Assembly: GCA_024696945.1 (NCBI GenBank)
Contig: JAILGF010000144.1
Location: forward strand, 1-57,441
Length of the DNA stretch: 57,441 bases
Origin: Lachnospiraceae bacterium
GTDB lineage: Bacteria > Bacillota > Clostridia > Lachnospirales > Lachnospiraceae
Direction: 5' to 3'
Part shown: positions 24,897 to 33,945 of the stretch, piece after piece
Numbering within the stretch: the first letter of the stretch is position 1
How the letters are laid out: every line of letters begins with the position of its first letter
Translations under genes and position numbers: made by a program
Notes under the pieces: generated by a model
The model's database searches: none
Told to the model about the DNA's origin: nothing
Seen by the model: only the letters and a program-made list of their open reading frames with translations

Positions 24897-25682
24897 CTAC
24901 TTCTTCTTTCCGAACAATCTCTTGAAGAACCCTTTCTTAGCTGCAAGATCAAGGAAGGGAACTTCTTCTCCGGTAACACGCCTGCAGATATTCATATATG
25001 CCTGTCCGGCCTTTGATTCGTTTCCTACAAGCGGTTCGCCGTTATTGGTTGCAACAATGATACCCTCATCATCGGGGACGATACCGATTAGATTAACAGC
25101 AAGTATCTCGACAACATCATCAGAAGACATCATATCTCCTGTTTTAACCATGTCCATTCGGATTCTGTTAACGATCAGATCGGTTTTCTTCATCTCGTGA
25201 GCCTCAAGGAGTCCTATGATCCTGTCAGCGTCACGAACGGCAGAAACCTCGGGAGTTGTAACAACAAGTGCACGGTCTGCACCGGCTACGGCGTTCTCAA
25301 AGCCCTGTTCGATACCTGCGGGGCAATCGATTATAATATAATCAAACTCACCCTTAAGCTGATCACAGAGCTGCTTCATTTCTTCGGGCTTAACAGCTGA
25401 CTTATCTCTGGTCTGAGCCGAAGGAAGAAGGTAAAGGTTCGGATATCTCTTATCCTTTATAAGTGCCTGCTTAATCTTGCAATTTCCTTCTATAACATCA
25501 ACCAGGTTATATACTATCCTATTCTCCAGTCCCATGACAACGTCAAGGTTACGGAGTCCTATATCGGTATCTATAAGTACTACCTTCTTGTCAAGTTTGG
25601 CGAGTCCCGTTCCGACATTGGCCGTGGTGGTTGTCTTGCCTACGCCTCCCTTACCGGAAGTTACTACTATTACCTCACCCAT
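24897..25682 (-). CDS. minD: septum site-determining ATPase MinD
   Basis: 261 residues. A deviant Walker A, SGKGGVGKTTT, lies near residue 9, with switch motifs DTDIGLRNLDVVMG and DYIIIDCPAGIEQGF. The C-terminus KKGFFKRLFGKKK is the amphipathic membrane-targeting helix. MinD binds membrane as an ATP dimer, recruits MinC and is released by MinE. GGAGG precedes the ATG. Confidence 0.97.
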   Translation of the reverse strand: MGEVIVVTSGKGGVGKTTTTANVGTGLAKLDKKVVLIDTDIGLRNLDVVMGLENRIVYNLVDVIEGNCKIKQALIKDKRYPNLYLLPSAQTRDKSAVKPEEMKQLCDQLKGEFDYIIIDCPAGIEQGFENAVAGADRALVVTTPEVSAVRDADRIIGLLEAHEMKKTDLIVNRIRMDMVKTGDMMSSDDVVEILAVNLIGIVPDDEGIIVATNNGEPLVGNESKAGQAYMNICRRVTGEEVPFLDLAAKKGFFKRLFGKKK

Positions 25683-25751
25683 TTCAATAATCCTCCAAAT
25701 TACTCTTTTTCAACACTTACTATTTTACTATATTTAAAATATTTGTCAAAT

Positions 25752-26417
25752 CTAAATTACAAGTGAGTTTATAATATCCTTTGAAAGCGGTGAAATACAT
25801 ATCTGACCGTTTTCAAGATATGCTATCCTCATTTCCTTGGCTCCACTCCTGTCCGGGTTGTCGGGTGAACGGGCAATTATATCGGCGATCCTAATCTGAA
25901 CAGGCATCATATCCGAGCAGACGATGAAGCAGTTCGCATTTCCGCCCACACCGGCCCATGCAGTTCCTCTCAAAGAGCCGAGAACAATAATGTTTCCTTT
26001 TGAAATAAGGCTTGCCCCTGGATTTACGTCACCAAGTACAACTATCCCGTTATCGCTCTCGATAGACTGGCCGGAACGCAGGTTGCCCTTATATATCTTA
26101 GAGTTGACTGCCTGCGCCTCTTGTGCTTTCTTAAGCAGAGCCGCAGCAAACTTTTCGTCAGCCTCATCGGAATTGTCGAGCAGACAGACTATCTCGAGAG
26201 AAGTATTGTCCGTGATGATCTTTATCATTTCATCCTTCTGCTCTTCCGAAAGCTTCTTTCCCTCAAAAGCCAGAGCTGTCTTGGCGTTTCCCAGGAATTT
26301 TGCACTTTCTGCAAATTTCTTGGCTACCTTTTCCTTTAGGACATCATATTCTTCGTTTTCGTCAAGAACCAAGGTGATTCCGTTCTTGGTTCCCTTTATC
26401 ATTACCGATGCTGCCAT
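25752..26417 (-). CDS. minC: septum site-determining protein MinC
   Basis: 221 residues from the ATG at 26417 (GGAAGG upstream). An in-frame ATG at 26456 would overlap mrdA by 14 nt and is possible. The N-terminal FtsZ-binding domain covers about 1-95. The C-terminal beta-helix carries the classic SGQSIESDNGIVVLGDVNPG and GSLRGTAWAGVGGN blocks that bind MinD and inhibit FtsZ polymers. Order minC-minD-minE is standard. Confidence 0.95.
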   Translation of the reverse strand: MAASVMIKGTKNGITLVLDENEEYDVLKEKVAKKFAESAKFLGNAKTALAFEGKKLSEEQKDEMIKIITDNTSLEIVCLLDNSDEADEKFAAALLKKAQEAQAVNSKIYKGNLRSGQSIESDNGIVVLGDVNPGASLISKGNIIVLGSLRGTAWAGVGGNANCFIVCSDMMPVQIRIADIIARSPDNPDRSGAKEMRIAYLENGQICISPLSKDIINSLVI

Positions 26418-26442
26418 GTTTTTTCCTTCCCATCCATCTTCT

Positions 26443-29328
26443 TTAGTCAGATACATTGATATCTGTAACCGTCGTAGTCTTCAGATCTCCTGATAGCAAT
26501 GCTTCTTTGTTCTCATCATTAAAGTAAAGCCCATATACCTCTCGTGCCAGCTTTGCGGCATTTGCCGAAGCATATCCGTTGGGCAGGACAACCGTAACGC
26601 TTATCTCCGGATTCTCATACGGAGCAAACGAGATAAAAAGACCGTGGCTGGGGTGAGTAAGGCTTACCTGAGCGGTACCGGTTTTTCCTGCAACCGTAAA
26701 TCCGAGATCCCCATATATGGTATTCAACGAGTTTGCCGAAGTATTGACCACGTTGTACATACCCTGCTGAACAGCGGTCCACTCCGAATTCGAGAACATA
26801 TCTATCTTATTATACACAGTTGCCTGATTATCTACAACCATATTTTTTTCTTTGTTCAGAACCCTATCCACAAGCGTAAGGTTAAAAACCGTACCCTTGT
26901 TGGCTACCGCCGTAACATAACGTGATATCTGGATCGGAGCAAAGCTGTGATAATATCCGATTGAGGTACGTACCGCGTCTGTTGAGGATATAGTCGGCAT
27001 TGACTCCGGGATCTCAGCTCCCGATTTTTCTGCCAGACCGAACATCCTTGCATATTCCTGTATCTTAGAAATACCCTGGCTGTCGCTGTACTCTCCTCTT
27101 GAATCTAAGGACATCTCGTAACCGACCTTATAGAAAAAGTAGTTACAGGAATGCTGAATAGCCTGAGTCAGATTTATCTTTCCATGGTTATCCGGATATT
27201 TCCAGCACTTAGGCGAAGGATCTACCTCTTCAAATATACCCTTGTCCTCGATCAGAGTCGAGGTTGTAATAATATGTTCTCCAAGCCCCGCCAGAGCCAT
27301 AAGCGGCTTAAATGTAGAACCTGTAGCCGTCATCTGCTGAGTAGGGCGGTTAAGCAGAGGCGTTGCCTTATTATTCAGCAGCGACTGATAATATTCCCAA
27401 TCTATCTTGTTTGTCAGTTTATTTGCGTCATATGTGGGATACGTGACCATCGCTCTTATTTTGCCCGTCTTAACATCCGTTATGACTATCGAACCGCTGC
27501 AGGGCTCCAAAGCCAGCATTCCGGGCGTTATTTCAAGATTCTTGAGCTTTTCGATGACAAAGGTATATGGTGAAATATTACCATTGGTCAATCTGTAATA
27601 ATCATTCCTGTCATATTCCAAAAAGCCCTGGTCATAAAGCAGGAGGCAGCAATCCCTCCCTGATATCTTATGAAGGAATATCAGCTGTCTGTATACAAGC
27701 TTCTCAAACTCAGTGTTATCCGTTATCCCTTCAAATACATACTCAAGGATCCTGTTATATACCTCTTCATTGGTATTGTAATCGGACTTGATCCCCAAAA
27801 GGTCAAGATCAACCCAGCCGTTGTTAATACCGTGCTTTAAAAGCTCAGACAACGGAAGCTCGCCTTCGACATATTTTTTATATACGGGATCTGATGTATC
27901 AACATTATCCTTAAGAACGACTTCCTTTTTCTTTAGATACTGATATATGTAATCGATATATCCGGCCATCTCGTCAGAAAGCGTATTATTGGGCTCTCCG
28001 TTCTCAAATGCCATTACCGATTCGAGTCTTTCCCTAATAAGCGCCATTCTGCCAAGGAACACATTATATACCTGCTGTTCAAGCGGTGTTGCGTCTTCAG
28101 CCGACAGATGTGCGATATCCACCATAGAATTGTCGAAAAACGCATTATATACTTCATAGATTGGTATGGTTATCTTATTCGCAACAGTACCTTTTCCACC
28201 GTAATCATCAGAATTGACTATCTTCGATATGAGTATGGCGGCTATATTATTTTCCAAAATATGATAGCAGGCTATCTGAGTCTCTCGGTCTATGGTAAGA
28301 TAAACATCATTTCCGGCTATAGGTTCTTTCTTAACCTCCTGATCTAAAAGCTTTCCTGTCGAGCTTAATGTCAGCTGAAGTTCACCCTTAGTTCCGCGGA
28401 GTACCGAGTCATATTCCTTCTCTATACCGGTCTTTCCAATAACATCCGAAGTGGAATAAATGGGATTATCGTAACCGGAATTCATTGCCTCGGCCTCATC
28501 GTCGTTCATAGCTCCGACATAGCCTAAAATATTTGCAAAATATATACTGTCATTATATACACGCTGGGTCTGCTGTTTTATCTCGACTCCGGGAAGATCG
28601 GCCGCATTCTCCATAATGGCAGCTATAGTCTTTTCGTCAACATTGCTGACCACGGTAAATTGTGAATACTGTGGATAGAGATTGAACAGCGTGTATCTGA
28701 ACATCATAACCTTCAAGGCCAGGTCCATGGGATAATCATCCGATATTCCGTACATGGATATGGTTTTTGTTCCGTTTTTCAAGAAATCAAAAACCTCTTC
28801 AGCCGTAGCATTTTTCTGTTCCTCGGTCAGATCAGATACCCTCTGTAATCCGTAAGCATTCTTTTTAAATCTCAGTTCGGCGTTTCCGGTAACGTTAAAC
28901 ACAAGATTTCCGTATTCATCCTGCTCTATGGGGAAAGTCATTTCGGGTTCATAACCATTTTCTGCCAGGATATTTATGAGACGGACTATCATCTCATTTC
29001 TCTGCTCGTTCTTTGTAAGAATTCCGGAATTGGTCATTACTACCGAATAGCTCTGGGTATTGTATGCCAGGAGATTTCCGTTTCTGTCGTATATCTGCCC
29101 CCGGACGCTTTCCACATAGCGGGACTGAACCTGCTTCTGCTGATTGCTCATAGGGATGTAGTCATCATCACTGGTCTCTATTATCATAAGGTCATAAACC
29201 CTTATTATCAGCACAGAAAACAGGATAATAGTAAGAATGTTCAGGAAAACAAGACGGATCTTCAAGGTTTCCCTGATCTTCCCCGGTATCTGTTTAATTT
29301 TACTCTTTAATAACTTAAAAATTCTCAT
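26443..29328 (-). CDS. mrdA: penicillin-binding protein 2 (elongation transpeptidase) with large insertion
   Basis: 961 residues, well above the usual 600-750 for PBP2. It has an N-terminal membrane anchor (about 27-46), a dimerisation/pedestal domain (GQIYDRNGNLLAYN near 77, GIEKEYDSVLRGTKG near 301) and a transpeptidase domain with S671-TFK, S727-CN and K882-TG. Between LTIDRETQIACYHILENN (about 344-361) and GSIVITDVKTGKI (about 612-624) there is an insertion of about 235 residues, mostly helical and acidic, inside the N-terminal part of the catalytic domain. It starts one base into the mreD stop (TAATG). It cross-links side-wall peptidoglycan with RodA and MreBCD. Confidence 0.93.
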   Translation of the reverse strand: MRIFKLLKSKIKQIPGKIRETLKIRLVFLNILTIILFSVLIIRVYDLMIIETSDDDYIPMSNQQKQVQSRYVESVRGQIYDRNGNLLAYNTQSYSVVMTNSGILTKNEQRNEMIVRLINILAENGYEPEMTFPIEQDEYGNLVFNVTGNAELRFKKNAYGLQRVSDLTEEQKNATAEEVFDFLKNGTKTISMYGISDDYPMDLALKVMMFRYTLFNLYPQYSQFTVVSNVDEKTIAAIMENAADLPGVEIKQQTQRVYNDSIYFANILGYVGAMNDDEAEAMNSGYDNPIYSTSDVIGKTGIEKEYDSVLRGTKGELQLTLSSTGKLLDQEVKKEPIAGNDVYLTIDRETQIACYHILENNIAAILISKIVNSDDYGGKGTVANKITIPIYEVYNAFFDNSMVDIAHLSAEDATPLEQQVYNVFLGRMALIRERLESVMAFENGEPNNTLSDEMAGYIDYIYQYLKKKEVVLKDNVDTSDPVYKKYVEGELPLSELLKHGINNGWVDLDLLGIKSDYNTNEEVYNRILEYVFEGITDNTEFEKLVYRQLIFLHKISGRDCCLLLYDQGFLEYDRNDYYRLTNGNISPYTFVIEKLKNLEITPGMLALEPCSGSIVITDVKTGKIRAMVTYPTYDANKLTNKIDWEYYQSLLNNKATPLLNRPTQQMTATGSTFKPLMALAGLGEHIITTSTLIEDKGIFEEVDPSPKCWKYPDNHGKINLTQAIQHSCNYFFYKVGYEMSLDSRGEYSDSQGISKIQEYARMFGLAEKSGAEIPESMPTISSTDAVRTSIGYYHSFAPIQISRYVTAVANKGTVFNLTLVDRVLNKEKNMVVDNQATVYNKIDMFSNSEWTAVQQGMYNVVNTSANSLNTIYGDLGFTVAGKTGTAQVSLTHPSHGLFISFAPYENPEISVTVVLPNGYASANAAKLAREVYGLYFNDENKEALLSGDLKTTTVTDINVSD

Positions 29329-29903
29329 TATCTGATTTTCTTTCTTTCTGTCAGATCAAAATCATTAAAATCATATGTGGTCCCGCCCCTTCTCTTTGCT
29401 TTAGCTGCATCGATCTTCTCGAACAGGTTAAAATTGAGGTTCAGAAGCCTGTACAAAATGACTGAGACCATGGTGGTATATATTACCTTCGGGAAAAGGA
29501 AGCGTATAAGATAGTATCCTATATCTATATCGCCTCTCAACACATAAAAACAAACAAAATAAAACAGATTGAATAGGAATTCCGTCCCCCCTATAAGAAA
29601 AACGGGAAGGGTATAATCCTCTGAATCATATATTTTATGGGCAAATCCGCATATATATCCAAGTGTGGAGTAGGCAAGCGCAAACAGTCCCATCAGAGGC
29701 CCGAAGGTACAGTCCAAAAGGAATCCGCATGCAAAGCCTGTCAGAGCACCGGTCTTTTTCCCCGTAATGTAGGCAAGTGATGCGGTAAGTATCATAAGAA
29801 TATCCGGAACCACATCGGCGAGCCTCAAGTTAGTAAAAACCGTCACCTGGAGTATATATGATATTATAATCTCAAAAATAATAATGATAGTTTTGAATAT
29901 CAT
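29328..29903 (-). CDS. mreD: rod shape-determining protein MreD
   Basis: 191 residues, five to six membrane segments. Features typical of MreD are NLRLADVVPDILMILTASLA and the conserved GFACGFLLDCTFGP. Its start overlaps the mreC stop (ATGA), and its stop overlaps the mrdA start. It is a membrane partner in the elongasome. Confidence 0.92.
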   Translation of the reverse strand: MIFKTIIIIFEIIISYILQVTVFTNLRLADVVPDILMILTASLAYITGKKTGALTGFACGFLLDCTFGPLMGLFALAYSTLGYICGFAHKIYDSEDYTLPVFLIGGTEFLFNLFYFVCFYVLRGDIDIGYYLIRFLFPKVIYTTMVSVILYRLLNLNFNLFEKIDAAKAKRRGGTTYDFNDFDLTERKKIR

Positions 29904-30766
29904 TCTTCATCCAATCCTTCCAGGCTTTCCCTGACTGCCTTAATGATCAGAACAGCTTCAAGATGTTCAAAGTCAACGACTGGAGTCAGATAGGCCCTCT
30001 TGTTTAACTCCGACGGATCAATACTAACATTCGTAACATACCCGATAAGTATTCCGGGAAGGTACTTGTCGCTGATATAAGAGGTAACAACTTCATAATT
30101 ATCATAGACTTCGGCATTTAAGTTGATCATCTCAACATCTATATAACCGTCATCCATTCTTTTTTTATTTCCCTTAACAACACATGTATCCGATGTAATC
30201 TGGAATCTGCCCGATACTGCACTGTCATCGTTAATGATAGTCCTTATCTTAGACCAGTTTTTACCGGTTTCGGTAACGATTCCAACCAGCCCGCCTCCGG
30301 CAAGAACGTTCATATCGGGAGTTATCCCGTCATCTGCACCTTTATCCACAGTGAACACCGTGCACGCTCCGTTCGGATCCCGTCCGATTATTCTTGCAGC
30401 AACCTTCTGTGCGTTCTGATAAATTGTGTCATAACCGTACAACTCACGGAAGAAATTAACTTCTGATTTCTGCTGGCCAAGTTCAAGTATCTCTGTTTTA
30501 AGATTATTAACCTCTTCTGTCAGCTTATTATTCTCTTCGATCAGCTCCTTTTTATCCGAGAATAGCTTGAGCTTCTCGGATATTCCGCTGCCAATGGCCG
30601 TTATCCCTTTCTCCATCGGTGTAAAGAAATCTCCCACTGCCGTTCTTACCGGAGAAAGTACATCGGGGAACAGATACGATACAACGATCAGTCCCACACA
30701 TATCATAAGCAAGGCGGAATAAATGAGCTTGGAAGTAATATTTATCTTTTTACGATCTCGTCCCAT
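29900..30766 (-). CDS. mreC: rod shape-determining protein MreC
   Basis: 288 residues: one N-terminal membrane segment (about 13-31), a coiled coil (about 68-100, KKELIEENNKLTEEVNNLK) and a two-domain beta-barrel region containing IIGRDPNGACTVFTVDKGADDG and AGGGLVGIVTETG, family blocks of MreC. It links MreB filaments to PBP2. The start is 12 nt after mreB. Confidence 0.95.
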   Translation of the reverse strand: MGRDRKKINITSKLIYSALLMICVGLIVVSYLFPDVLSPVRTAVGDFFTPMEKGITAIGSGISEKLKLFSDKKELIEENNKLTEEVNNLKTEILELGQQKSEVNFFRELYGYDTIYQNAQKVAARIIGRDPNGACTVFTVDKGADDGITPDMNVLAGGGLVGIVTETGKNWSKIRTIINDDSAVSGRFQITSDTCVVKGNKKRMDDGYIDVEMINLNAEVYDNYEVVTSYISDKYLPGILIGYVTNVSIDPSELNKRAYLTPVVDFEHLEAVLIIKAVRESLEGLDEE

Positions 30767-30778
30767 TACTCTGAATCC

Positions 30779-31810
30779 TTAATCTATTATCTCATTATCG
30801 GTATATCTTTCTGCCAAGATATCCAGTTCTTTATCATCCATGATTTTTCCCAAGCCTACGGCTGCCGACTCATTCCCGTTTGACTTAACATATACGGGAA
30901 GTCCGGTAGAATCCGCTATCAGTCTGTTTATTTTTTTAATGCCTGAGAGTCCGCCTGTAAGATGAACTCCGTAAGTCATGATATCCACCGAAATCTCAGG
31001 AGGGATATGCTCCAGGATGTTTCTTACCGCATCAACTATAAGTTCAAAAATATCCTTAAGAGACAGATACACAAACATCGAATCCAAGGCTATCCTTCCG
31101 GGCAGGCCCCAGACAACGTTTCTTCCCATAACCTGCTTAGTCTCTATCTCTTCCTCTTCGGGCTTAACGGCAGTACCCAGCATGATCTTAACCTGCTCCG
31201 CCGTTTTAGGTCCAATCATGAAATTATAGTATTTCCTAACAGCAGCCGTAATGCTGTCATCCATTCTCTTCCCACCGAAATCGAGTGTTTTGCCCGTCAC
31301 TATCCCGCCGTAAGAAATTACTGATATTTCAATGGTATCGGCACCCATATCGACGATCATAGTGCCCGTAACCTCTTTTATATCCACTCCGCAGCCAAGA
31401 GCATCCGCGATCGGCTTGTCAACAACCCTAATTCTCTTTGGTTTTGCTATCGTCTCCGAAATCAGATCGACATATGCCCTTCTTTCAACTTCAGTGATAT
31501 TCGTCGGAACTGCTATCATGAAATCCTGTCCGGTCATTTTTCCATGTTCACTTTCAAGATTTTCAAATATCAGGTTCAGCATGGTGACCATATTTTTAAT
31601 GTCGGCAGGCACACCGGACCTAAAAGGATATGTCACCTCGATATTCGCCGGTGTCTTACCCTCCATCTTCCAGGCATCATCCCCTATGGCTATAACCTTC
31701 TTCTTATCGAATATGGCTATTGCGTTCTTCTGGTTATAGATGAGCCCATCGCCCTTTTGATATATTCTTAGGGAACTCGTTCCCATATCTATACCATAAA
31801 TACGCGCCAT
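30779..31810 (-). CDS. mreB: rod shape-determining actin homologue MreB
   Basis: 343 residues. Actin-fold motifs: phosphate 1 YGIDMGTSSLRIY, VVDKPIADALG, phosphate 2 VDMGADTIEISVISYGG and adenosine-site LTGGLSGIKKINRLIAD. It polymerises below the membrane and guides the RodA-PBP2 machine. GGAGGTGCC precedes the ATG. It heads mreBCD directly after radC. Confidence 0.96.
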   Translation of the reverse strand: MARIYGIDMGTSSLRIYQKGDGLIYNQKNAIAIFDKKKVIAIGDDAWKMEGKTPANIEVTYPFRSGVPADIKNMVTMLNLIFENLESEHGKMTGQDFMIAVPTNITEVERRAYVDLISETIAKPKRIRVVDKPIADALGCGVDIKEVTGTMIVDMGADTIEISVISYGGIVTGKTLDFGGKRMDDSITAAVRKYYNFMIGPKTAEQVKIMLGTAVKPEEEEIETKQVMGRNVVWGLPGRIALDSMFVYLSLKDIFELIVDAVRNILEHIPPEISVDIMTYGVHLTGGLSGIKKINRLIADSTGLPVYVKSNGNESAAVGLGKIMDDKELDILAERYTDNEIID

Positions 31811-31828
31811 ACGGCACCTCCGTCTTTC

Positions 31829-32521
31829 TTATAAATATCCCAGCGACTTCATGCTGATATATCTGTTGTCACCTATGATCAAATGGTCCCTAAGCTTGAT
31901 TCCTACACATTCCGCCGCTTCTTTTATCCTGTTTGTGGCAGATATATCGGCACTCGACGGCGTCGGATCGCCGGAAGGATGATTGTGAAGCAGGACAAAG
32001 CTTACGGCATCGGCCTTTAGGGCTTCCCTCAGGATTTCCCTGGGTTCCATCGGCGCCATCCCTACTGTACCTTCAAATATTACCTTTTCTTCTATAAGCT
32101 TTAGTTTCATATCGAGAAAAACTGCCAGGGTCTGTTCTCTTTCAAGGTGACGCATTCTCTCCATATAGAAACCGGCAATTGCTTCAGGCTTTATGAAGGA
32201 TATACCCTCCCGCCTGATATGCATGGACATTCTTTTGGACAGTTCTGCTACAACCAAAAGCTGTATAGCCTTTACCTCTCCAATGCCCTTTATACTCCTC
32301 AATTCCTTCATCGAGACATGGTTTAATACATTTATCCCGAATCTGTTTTCCTTAAGCAATAAAATTCTTGATGCAAGCTCTGTAGAACGTACTCCTATGT
32401 TCCCGGTCCTGATGATAACGGCTAAAAGCTCGGAATCCGATAAAACCGAGGGACCGTATTTCAGACATTTTTCATAAGGTCTTTCACTTTCGGGAAGTTC
32501 CTTTACGGTATAATGATCCAT
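31829..32521 (-). CDS. radC: RadC/JAB-domain protein
   Basis: 230 residues. A helix-hairpin-helix region (LRSIKGIGEVKAIQLL) precedes a JAMM/MPN+ domain with the metal site HNHPSGDPTPSSADI and an upstream Glu in EEKVIFEGTVG. RadC was once thought to be a repair protein, but its biochemical role is unsettled. Promoter-proximal to mreBCD, as in many Firmicutes. AAAGGAAC precedes the ATG. Confidence 0.95.
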   Translation of the reverse strand: MDHYTVKELPESERPYEKCLKYGPSVLSDSELLAVIIRTGNIGVRSTELASRILLLKENRFGINVLNHVSMKELRSIKGIGEVKAIQLLVVAELSKRMSMHIRREGISFIKPEAIAGFYMERMRHLEREQTLAVFLDMKLKLIEEKVIFEGTVGMAPMEPREILREALKADAVSFVLLHNHPSGDPTPSSADISATNRIKEAAECVGIKLRDHLIIGDNRYISMKSLGYL

Positions 32522-32577
32522 ATGTTCCTTTCCTACTCGCCAAGACTGCTTCTCACATGTTTATCACATAAATAATT

Positions 32578-32606
32578 ATTATAGCATATAATACATTAAA
32601 TGTATA
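32578..32606 (-). promoter_or_regulatory. extended -10 promoter of radC-mreBCD
   Basis: Minus strand TATACA, a 17-nt spacer and TGC-TATAAT (-10 at 32583-32578). The extended -10 TG compensates for the weak -35. It overlaps a small palindrome ATACAT-TTA-ATGTAT just behind the upstream gene. Confidence 0.7.
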
Positions 32607-32613
32607 TATAAAT

Positions 32614-33882
32614 TTATTGTACCTTCAGTACCCTGTCAAGTGCTGTAAGTATTCCGAGCTTGGCATGATACCATGTCAGTCCGCCCTGGAAATATACCGC
32701 ATAGGGTTCGGTAATCGGTCCGTCTGCGGACAGTTCGATGGATGAACCCTGTATGAAATTGCCCGCGGCCATTATTACATCACTATTATATCCGGGCATT
32801 GCCCAGCCTTCGGGAACAACAAAGCTGTCAACAGGGGATGCTGCCTGAATTCCGCCACAGAAAGCGATAAGCTTTTCCGCAGAACCCAAGGTTACCGCCT
32901 GGATTATATCGAATCTGGGCTCAGTTCCGTTGGGTATAACCGGATACCCAAGTTCTTCAAATATTCTTGCCGCAAAAATTGCACCCTTTAAGGCGCAAGC
33001 AACCACCGTAGGCGCCAAGAAAAGTCCCTGGAACATACTCTGATTTATCCCGAGCGTTGCCCCTACTTCTTTCCCGAGTCCGGGAGCGGTAAGTCTAAAA
33101 GCACAGTTCTCAATATACTCCGCTTTTCCTACGATGTATCCTCCCGATGCGACTAGTCCTCCGCCGGGGTTCTTTATGAGGGAACCAACGCAAAGATCAG
33201 CTCCTACGTCCGAGGGCTCTATTTTTTCTACGAACTCGCCATAGCAGTTGTCAACCATAACTATAACTTCTGGCTTTATCTTCTTTATGAATCCGATCAG
33301 CTCTCCTATAGCCTCAACCGAAAGCGTTGGACGGGTCTGATAGCCCTTTGAACGCTGTATGGTAACGAGTTTTGTTTTCTCATTTATAGCATTTTTAATG
33401 CCCTCATAGTCAAAGCTTCCGTCCGGATTTAAATCTACCTGACGATAGCTTATACCGTATTCCTTTAACGAACCCTTCTGCTCGGTTATTCCGATTACGC
33501 CTTCCAAAGTATCATAAGGCTTTCCGACGGGTGAAAGAAGTTCATCGCCCGGGCGCAGGTTTGCGGCCAGCGCAACCGTTAACGCATGTGTTCCGCAAGT
33601 TATCTGCGGACGAACAAGTGCATCCTCTGTATGGAATATCGAGGCATAAACCTTCTCTAATGTTTCCCTTCCAAGGTCGTTGTATCCGTAGCCCGTTGAA
33701 GAAGCAAAGTGTATGTCGCTAAGCCTGTTATCCTGCATGGCCTTTATAACCTTTAGCTGATTGAACTCGGCTGTTTTGTCTATTTCCTTGAATCTCGGTT
33801 CGAGTTTCTTCTCATATTTCTCTCCGAGTGCGATTGTTTCATCGGAAAGACCGAAGGATTTAAATATTTCTGATGTTGTCAT
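32614..33882 (-). CDS. methionine gamma-lyase family PLP protein
   Basis: 422 residues from the ATG at 33882 (GGGAG five bases upstream). It belongs to the group often annotated as 'aluminum resistance protein' or methionine gamma-lyase-like (PF06838). Recognisable blocks: SSTGYGYNDLGRETLE, RPQITCGTHALTVAL, VDNCYGEF and the PLP-lysine stretch GSLIKNPGGGLVASGGYI. It is a fold-type I PLP enzyme probably acting on a sulfur amino acid; the exact substrate is not known. It lies 63 nt after miaA, as in many Firmicutes. Confidence 0.88.
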   Translation of the reverse strand: MTTSEIFKSFGLSDETIALGEKYEKKLEPRFKEIDKTAEFNQLKVIKAMQDNRLSDIHFASSTGYGYNDLGRETLEKVYASIFHTEDALVRPQITCGTHALTVALAANLRPGDELLSPVGKPYDTLEGVIGITEQKGSLKEYGISYRQVDLNPDGSFDYEGIKNAINEKTKLVTIQRSKGYQTRPTLSVEAIGELIGFIKKIKPEVIVMVDNCYGEFVEKIEPSDVGADLCVGSLIKNPGGGLVASGGYIVGKAEYIENCAFRLTAPGLGKEVGATLGINQSMFQGLFLAPTVVACALKGAIFAARIFEELGYPVIPNGTEPRFDIIQAVTLGSAEKLIAFCGGIQAASPVDSFVVPEGWAMPGYNSDVIMAAGNFIQGSSIELSADGPITEPYAVYFQGGLTWYHAKLGILTALDRVLKVQ

Positions 33883-33945
33883 TTCTTCTCCCATTTGAAA
33901 ACATAGAACTGTTCGCATTGTCATTATGTTTAACCATGTTTATAT

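Noticed and set aside
25924-26493. 189-codon open frame on the plus strand
   Set aside because: It lies antisense across minC, which has clear family motifs, and the frame reads as Ser/Phe-rich antisense sequence with no ribosome binding site.
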